A DNA stretch of 64,000 bases from RH-AL1 sp965198715 (GTDB taxonomy: Bacteria; Pseudomonadota; Alphaproteobacteria; Rhizobiales; Beijerinckiaceae), in NCBI GenBank assembly GCA_965198715.1, contig CBDAPV010000002.1, positions 248,001 through 312,000 on the forward strand, read 5' to 3'. The notes beneath the pieces are model-generated. The model did no database searches, had not been told where the DNA came from, and saw only the letters and a program-made list of their open reading frames with translations. Made by a program: the position numbers and the translations under genes. Position 1 is the stretch's first letter. Every line of letters begins with the position of its first letter. This document shows positions 60,172 through 64,000 of this stretch, piece by piece.

Positions 60172-60630
60172 ATGATGAGAGACAGACTGAGTAGCGAACT
60201 GAAAACGGCGATGAAGGCCGGCGAGAAACGTCGAGTCGAGACCATCCGTCTGATCAACGCTGCGCTGAAGGACCGCGACATTGAAGCCCGCAGCAGCGGC
60301 CAGACGATCGGCGAAGCCGAGATCCTGTCCCTCCTGCAGAAGATGATCAAGAGCCGTCAGGAGTCCGAGGACATCTACGCCAAGGCCGGGCGCGATGACT
60401 TGGCCGTGCGCGAGAGCGAGGAAATCGCGATCATATCGGAGTTTCTACCGCGTCAAATGGACGAAGCCGCCGTTGAGGAAGCCATCGACGCGGCTGTGGC
60501 GAGCGTGGGGGCGACGAGCATCAAGGACATGGGGAAGGTCGTGGGCGCGCTGAAGGCGGACTATGCCGGGCGCATGGACTTCACCAAGGCCAGCACCCTT
60601 GTGAAGGCTCGTCTCGCCACGTCGAAATGA
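60172..60630 (+). CDS. GatB/YqeY domain protein
   Basis: 152 residues (first of two Met codons at 60172 and 60175). The YqeY domain is complete: RDRLSSELKTAMKAGEKRRV, TIRLINAALKDRDIEAR, LQKMIKSRQESEDIYAKAGR and EFLPRQMDEAAVEEAID, ending in MGKVVGALKADYAGRMD. The domain also forms the tail of the GatB amidotransferase and probably contacts tRNA; stand-alone function is unsettled. A hairpin follows the stop. Confidence 0.92.
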   Translation: MMRDRLSSELKTAMKAGEKRRVETIRLINAALKDRDIEARSSGQTIGEAEILSLLQKMIKSRQESEDIYAKAGRDDLAVRESEEIAIISEFLPRQMDEAAVEEAIDAAVASVGATSIKDMGKVVGALKADYAGRMDFTKASTLVKARLATSK

Positions 60631-60634
60631 AGAA

Positions 60635-60660
60635 GGCCGCCGTTGCGATCAACGACGGCC
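60635..60660 (+). terminator. Hairpin after yqeY
   Basis: GGCCGCCGTT and AACGACGGCC form a nearly perfect 10-bp stem around a 6-base loop, 4 bases after the stop codon. There is no T-run, so efficiency is uncertain. Confidence 0.45.
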
Positions 60661-60688
60661 CGATGTCTAAAATGCGGTGTTTGCCTTT

Positions 60689-60964
60689 TCAGCGAGCCGC
60701 GGCAAGGCGACGCGAGGGGCGTACGGCTTCCGACGCGGGCAGCTCGTAACTGGTCTGCAGCATCTCGATAGTGCTGCGCGCGGCGCGCAGGACTGTGTTT
60801 GGCACGCGCGGCCTCACTGCGGCGAGGGTCCAGTTCGTCCCGCCCTCGAAAGTCTCCCGCGGCTGGATCAGGATTTCGCTAACATGCTCAAAGCCGGGGC
60901 ACGCCTTGAGGTTATCGAGACAGATGTCCTGGAGCTGAGCACTGTTGCAGACCTTGCGCGTCAT
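60689..60964 (-). CDS. Small hypothetical protein
   Basis: 91 residues, start MTRKVCNSAQLQDICLDNLK with an AGGAGAG ribosome binding site. No signal peptide or membrane helix. Mixed alpha/beta composition with two N-terminal Cys residues and a basic C-terminus (VRPSRRLAAAR). Not recognised. It lies 42 bases downstream of the DUF883-like gene on the same strand and may be co-transcribed. Confidence 0.6.
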   Translation of the reverse strand: MTRKVCNSAQLQDICLDNLKACPGFEHVSEILIQPRETFEGGTNWTLAAVRPRVPNTVLRAARSTIEMLQTSYELPASEAVRPSRRLAAAR

Positions 60965-61006
60965 CGTCTTATCTCTCCTGCGAAAACTACTTGCACGATC
61001 GGGACG

Positions 61007-61354
61007 TCAACCCTGACTGATCGCCCAGCCGGCCAGATACCCCAGCGCGCCAGCCAACAGCAACGCTTCGACAGGCTGCTTGCGCACGCTGTGGTCGACG
61101 CGCCGGATCAAGCGTTCTCCGGCCACGGACACGTCGGAAAGAGTCGCTGGCAACTCATCGAACGTCTCGCGCGCGCGATCCGTGCCCTTGGTGTAGACGC
61201 TGCCCAAGTTCTTCCCGGCATCATTCAGCCGACCCTCCGCCTCGTACGCGACGTTTTCAGTCGCTGAGGAAAGCCCGCCTGCGACCTGGTCCGCCTTGCT
61301 TGATATCTCCGAAACCGCGGAGTCCGAAGATCTTTTGATAGTTTCGTAAGCCAT
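61007..61354 (-). CDS. DUF883/ElaB-YqjD-like protein
   Basis: 115 residues. A long helix rich in Ala, Glu, Ser and Thr (SEISSKADQVAGGLSSATEN, AEGRLNDAGKNLGSVYTKG) is followed by RRVDHSVRKQPVEALLLAGA and a glycine-rich C-terminal membrane helix (GALGYLAGWAI). This is the layout of ElaB/YqjD proteins that anchor ribosomes at the membrane in stationary phase. Role here inferred from layout. Confidence 0.8.
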   Translation of the reverse strand: MAYETIKRSSDSAVSEISSKADQVAGGLSSATENVAYEAEGRLNDAGKNLGSVYTKGTDRARETFDELPATLSDVSVAGERLIRRVDHSVRKQPVEALLLAGALGYLAGWAISQG

Positions 61355-61458
61355 GATCCGTCTCGTAACCCGACATTCATTTGAGTAACGCGAGGTTGAA
61401 AATTCTGTTCCTCGTACGGATGGTCTACAGCCTGCGGCAAAGCTTGCGGAGGCGGTGA

Positions 61459-62448
61459 ATGCTCAATTTTTATGGGTCCGGTACGAGAGGCATGATCGAT
61501 GCGGGATCCGATCCGGCCAACCTTTCCAGCGATATTCACTGGATCGACGCCTTCGAACCGACGGCCTCCGAGATGGCCTTCCTGCGCGTGGCGATGGGCG
61601 TGCGCGTGCCATCCCTCGGCGATCTCGTCGAAATCGAAAGTTCATCGCGTCTCTCGCAGGAGGATGGCGGGCTGATCATGAGCCTGCCCGCGACGGCCAA
61701 GGACGCGGGCGGCTACCCCTACGCGACACCCATCGGTTTCGTCGTAACGCCAGCGCGCGTTGCCACCATCCGCTTCGCGATCCTGCCCTCATTCGAGAAA
61801 TTGGCCAAGCAGGTCTGTTCCAGGGGCGACCTGTCGAAAGGCGGTTACGGCGCCACGGTGAGCATCCTCGAGATCATTGTGGACCATATTGCTGACCTTC
61901 TCGAGCTGACCGGCGGCGACTTCGATGACATGTCGCGAGCCGTCTTTCAGACCGGCCTGCTCGGCGGCAAGGATCGGCGCCCGGGGAACGCCAACACGCG
62001 GCTGGCGACGATGCTCAAGACGATCGGGCGCGACGCCGACCTCATCTCCAAGGTGAGCCAGAGCATGCTCGGCCTCACCCGCATCGTCGTCTACATGATC
62101 AGCAAGGGCCAGAACGCGATCACGCCGGAGCTGAAGGAGCGGCTCGACATCGTAAGCCAGGATGCCAGGTCGTTGCACGAGTTCCAGGAGCATCTCGATG
62201 GCAAGAGCCAGTTCCTGCTGGACACCTTGCTCGGTTTCGCCAACATCGAGCAAAACAACATCTTCCGGGTTCTGACGGTAGTGTCGGTGATCGGCATCCC
62301 ACCCACCTTCATCGCCTCGATGTACGGGATGAACTTTAAGAATATGCCGGAGCTCGATTGGCATTACGGCTACGCCTACGGACTGACACTGATCGTCCTC
62401 TCGGCCGCCGGCCCCGCGATCTGGTTCAAGGTGAAGGGCTGGTGGTGA
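61459..62448 (+). CDS. corA: CorA-family divalent cation transporter
   Basis: 329 residues. A large cytoplasmic N-terminal domain (to about 265), a long helix, then two C-terminal membrane helices with the pore signature YGMNF (in ASMYGMNFKNMPELDWHYGY), ending in a basic KGWW tail. It imports magnesium and possibly cobalt or nickel as a pentamer. GAGGCGG precedes ATG 61459. Upstream of it the DUF883-like gene runs divergently. Confidence 0.93.
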   Translation: MLNFYGSGTRGMIDAGSDPANLSSDIHWIDAFEPTASEMAFLRVAMGVRVPSLGDLVEIESSSRLSQEDGGLIMSLPATAKDAGGYPYATPIGFVVTPARVATIRFAILPSFEKLAKQVCSRGDLSKGGYGATVSILEIIVDHIADLLELTGGDFDDMSRAVFQTGLLGGKDRRPGNANTRLATMLKTIGRDADLISKVSQSMLGLTRIVVYMISKGQNAITPELKERLDIVSQDARSLHEFQEHLDGKSQFLLDTLLGFANIEQNNIFRVLTVVSVIGIPPTFIASMYGMNFKNMPELDWHYGYAYGLTLIVLSAAGPAIWFKVKGWW

Positions 62449-62504
62449 CGCCCGCGCGCTGAGTCTCACCATATGAGCCTCCTGTCCGCTCAGGAGAGAG
62501 AAGC

Positions 62505-63386
62505 TTGCCCGAACTGCCCGAGGTTGAGACCGTGCGTCGCGGTCTCGCGCCCGTTCTCGTCGGGGCGACGATCAAGGCCGTCGATCAGCGCCGCCCCGAC
62601 CTGCGCTTCCCGTTCCCCGAGGCTTTCGCGGCGCGGCTCACCGGACGGCGGGTCGAGGCCCTGGAGCGGCGCGCCAAGTACCTCTGGGGCCGCCTCGACG
62701 ACGGCACCGTACTCGTCATGCACCTGGGCATGTCCGGCTCGTTCCGCATCGAGGCGGCGGACGCGATCGCGTCTCCCGGGCTGTTCCATCATCCGCGCGG
62801 AGCGCCCGGCCTGCATGACCATGTCGCGCTGACGCTCTCGAACGGCGTTCGGATCGTCTACAACGACCCTCGACGTTTCGGCTTCATGCTGCTCGTCTCC
62901 GCCGAGGCGCTGGCCTCGCACCCGCTCTTCTCCGGGATCGGCATCGAGCCGCTCGGGGAGGATTTGGATGGCGAGCGGCTGGCGCGGCTCTTCGCCGGTC
63001 GCACGACCCCGCTGAAGGCCGCGCTGCTCGACCAGAAGCTGATTGCGGGGCTCGGCAACATCTACGTGTGCGAGGCGCTGCACCGCGCCGGCCTGTCGCC
63101 GCGCCGCGCGGCCGGCACGCTGGTGCGGCGCGACGGCGAGCCCACGGCTCGCGCGGTGAAGCTTGCTGTAATGATCAAGGAGGTCCTGCTCGAGGCCGTC
63201 GCCGCCGGCGGCTCGACGCTGCGCGACCATCGCCAGGCCGACGGCAAGATGGGCTATTTCCAGCACAGCTTCCGCGTCTACGACTGCGAGGACGATCCCT
63301 GCCCGAAGCTCACCTGTGCGGGCGTGATCAAGCGCATCGTGCAGAACGGCCGCTCGACGTTCTTCTGCCCGGCCTGCCAGAAGTAG
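62505..63386 (+). CDS. mutM: Formamidopyrimidine-DNA glycosylase
   Basis: 293-residue base-excision repair enzyme. TTG 62505 is the start because the mature catalytic Pro must follow Met directly (MPELPEVETVRRGLAP, with Pro2 and Glu3), and CAGGAGAGAG lies upstream. Other landmarks are RRAKYLWGRLDDGTVLVMHL, the KKKK-like H2TH region LLDQKLIAGLGNIYVCEAL, and a C-terminal zinc finger (CPKLTC, CPAC) with catalytic Arg in NGRSTFFCPACQ. The first Cys pair is spaced by four residues, as often seen in alphaproteobacteria. It removes 8-oxoguanine. Confidence 0.95.
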   Translation: MPELPEVETVRRGLAPVLVGATIKAVDQRRPDLRFPFPEAFAARLTGRRVEALERRAKYLWGRLDDGTVLVMHLGMSGSFRIEAADAIASPGLFHHPRGAPGLHDHVALTLSNGVRIVYNDPRRFGFMLLVSAEALASHPLFSGIGIEPLGEDLDGERLARLFAGRTTPLKAALLDQKLIAGLGNIYVCEALHRAGLSPRRAAGTLVRRDGEPTARAVKLAVMIKEVLLEAVAAGGSTLRDHRQADGKMGYFQHSFRVYDCEDDPCPKLTCAGVIKRIVQNGRSTFFCPACQK

Positions 63387-63445
63387 GCGCGTTCCTGTGG
63401 CGCCAAGGCGTTGACCCGCTACGGCATCAAGGCAATCGTGTCGGC

Positions 63446-63684
63446 ATGAGCGGTGGCGGCTTTGGCAAGAGGCGGGTGGTCCGGCGGCATCGCCGCTGCA
63501 GCCCCGCGTCGCCAAGTTGGAAGCCTTGGTCGAGCACATCGAGCGCGACACCGCCGACATAAAAGCCGAGATGCGCACCATGCACGCCAACGCCCGCGGC
63601 GACGTCCGCCTGCTGTTCGGTGCGATCATCTCCGTAGCTCTCGGGCTCGCCGCCATCATAGTCGAGGGCTTCCACTGGTTCTGA
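63446..63684 (+). pseudogene. Small coiled-coil/membrane protein, frameshifted
   Basis: ATG 63446 starts MSGGGFGKRRVV, but the recognisable body lies in another frame: LQPRVAKLEALVEHIERDTA, DIKAEMRTMHANARGDVRLL, then the helix FGAIISVALGLAAIIVEGFH to a TGA at 63684. Proteins with a Gly-rich start, short coiled coil and single C-terminal helix are common in this order. One frame change between about 63480 and 63510 would restore about 78 residues. Otherwise TTG 63517 could start a 55-residue form. Confidence 0.5.
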
Positions 63685-63740
63685 GCGGCTTCGGATCGTT
63701 TAGGCCGCTCGCCTGTTCTCCGCGCCCAAGGAGACCGTTG

Positions 63741-63950
63741 ATGGCCGACGACGAGCTGGCGCAGAAGCGCAACACCGGGCCCGAGCCGATGAAGGCCGAG
63801 CCCAACCACTATCGCGAGAAGACCTACGAGGCGCCGAACCCGCCGGATAAGGTCGTCGAGGAGAACCAGAATCTGCCGGAGAAGACCGCCGAGGCCAAGG
63901 TCGAGAGCGACATCGGCAAGGTCGTCGACGAGGTGAAGAAGCGGCTCTGA
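63741..63950 (+). CDS. Small hydrophilic hypothetical protein
   Basis: 69 residues, start MADDELAQKRNTGPEPMKAE with AAGGAGA upstream. Very rich in Glu and Lys, no hydrophobic segment; PNHYREKTYEAPNPPDKVVE and a helical end VESDIGKVVDEVKKRL. It looks partly disordered. No family recognised. Confidence 0.6.
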   Translation: MADDELAQKRNTGPEPMKAEPNHYREKTYEAPNPPDKVVEENQNLPEKTAEAKVESDIGKVVDEVKKRL

Positions 63951-63956
63951 GCATTT

Positions 63957-63980
63957 CCTTCTCCGTTTTGAGGAGAAAGG
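63957..63980 (+). terminator. Hairpin after the last gene
   Basis: CCTTCTCC and GGAGAAAGG form a stem with one bulge around a T-rich loop, 6 bases after the stop codon. No T-run follows within the visible sequence. Confidence 0.4.
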
Positions 63981-64000
63981 GCCTGCCTTAAAGCACCACC

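Overview
The window is a GC-rich chromosomal stretch of an alphaproteobacterium, most likely of the order Hyphomicrobiales (Rhizobiales). The indications are the motA-fliM-fliN-fliG-flhB flagellar gene order, an alphaproteobacterial EnvZ-type kinase H-box, a CtrA-type TTAA-N7-TTAA box with an embedded GANTC site, and the interspersed hairpin repeats common in that order. The genus cannot be fixed from the sequence.

Layout. 1-5130: a DUF459/SGNH hydrolase cut by the window edge, an orphan EnvZ-like histidine kinase, a fumarylacetoacetate-hydrolase family enzyme and a Uup-type ABC-F ATPase. 5131-11811 is an accessory zone. It holds a visibly AT-richer large gene (5811-8944) that reads as a restriction-endonuclease-like plus PIN-like protein and is split by an IS5-family element. 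It also has an IS630-family element with an A7 frameshift site, a decaying TM2 gene, a GIY-YIG gene and five large hairpin repeats. 11812-14401: flavin reductase, DUF1993 protein, glutaminase. 14933-21213: cytochrome bd oxidase and its assembly exporter (cydA, cydB, a small membrane ORF, cydD, cydC). 21214-25216: a CtrA/CcrM-type promoter with a 36-residue membrane peptide, tRNA-Tyr, a Met/His-rich secreted peptide with a strong terminator, and a 965-residue FAD/4Fe-4S D-2-hydroxyacid dehydrogenase. 25538-30672: flagellar motor operon ending in an unknown protein and a PilZ protein. 30888-36366: isochorismatase-like hydrolase, acetate-type symporter with its DUF485 partner, ClC channel with CBS domains, ribosomal protein L32. 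36367-41665: remnants of an RND efflux system around an epoxide-hydrolase-like enzyme, a LysR regulator, a small secreted protein and a Tat-type short-chain dehydrogenase; the last two share an upstream sequence block.

41666-53034 is a large leftward amide/urea utilisation region: two paralogous Urt-type binding proteins around an amidase, permeases UrtB and UrtC, ATPases UrtD and UrtE, formamidase, an FmdB zinc ribbon, a homoserine-acetyltransferase-like hydrolase and a MOSC protein. No urease gene is present, so short-chain amides are the more likely substrates. A conserved palindrome, TACGTAGGAYCRCGTA, sits at the same distance upstream of both binding-protein genes. 53599-63950: transaldolase, a folate cluster (folK, folP and a fusion of an MfnB-like domain to dihydroneopterin aldolase), a Tim44-like protein, an AT-hook-like protein, YqeY, a DUF883-like protein, CorA and formamidopyrimidine-DNA glycosylase.

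The best candidates for undescribed biology are the IS-split double-nuclease protein, the CtrA/CcrM-box micropeptide, the shared operators of the amide cluster and of the SDR/secreted pair, and the MfnB-like-FolB fusion.
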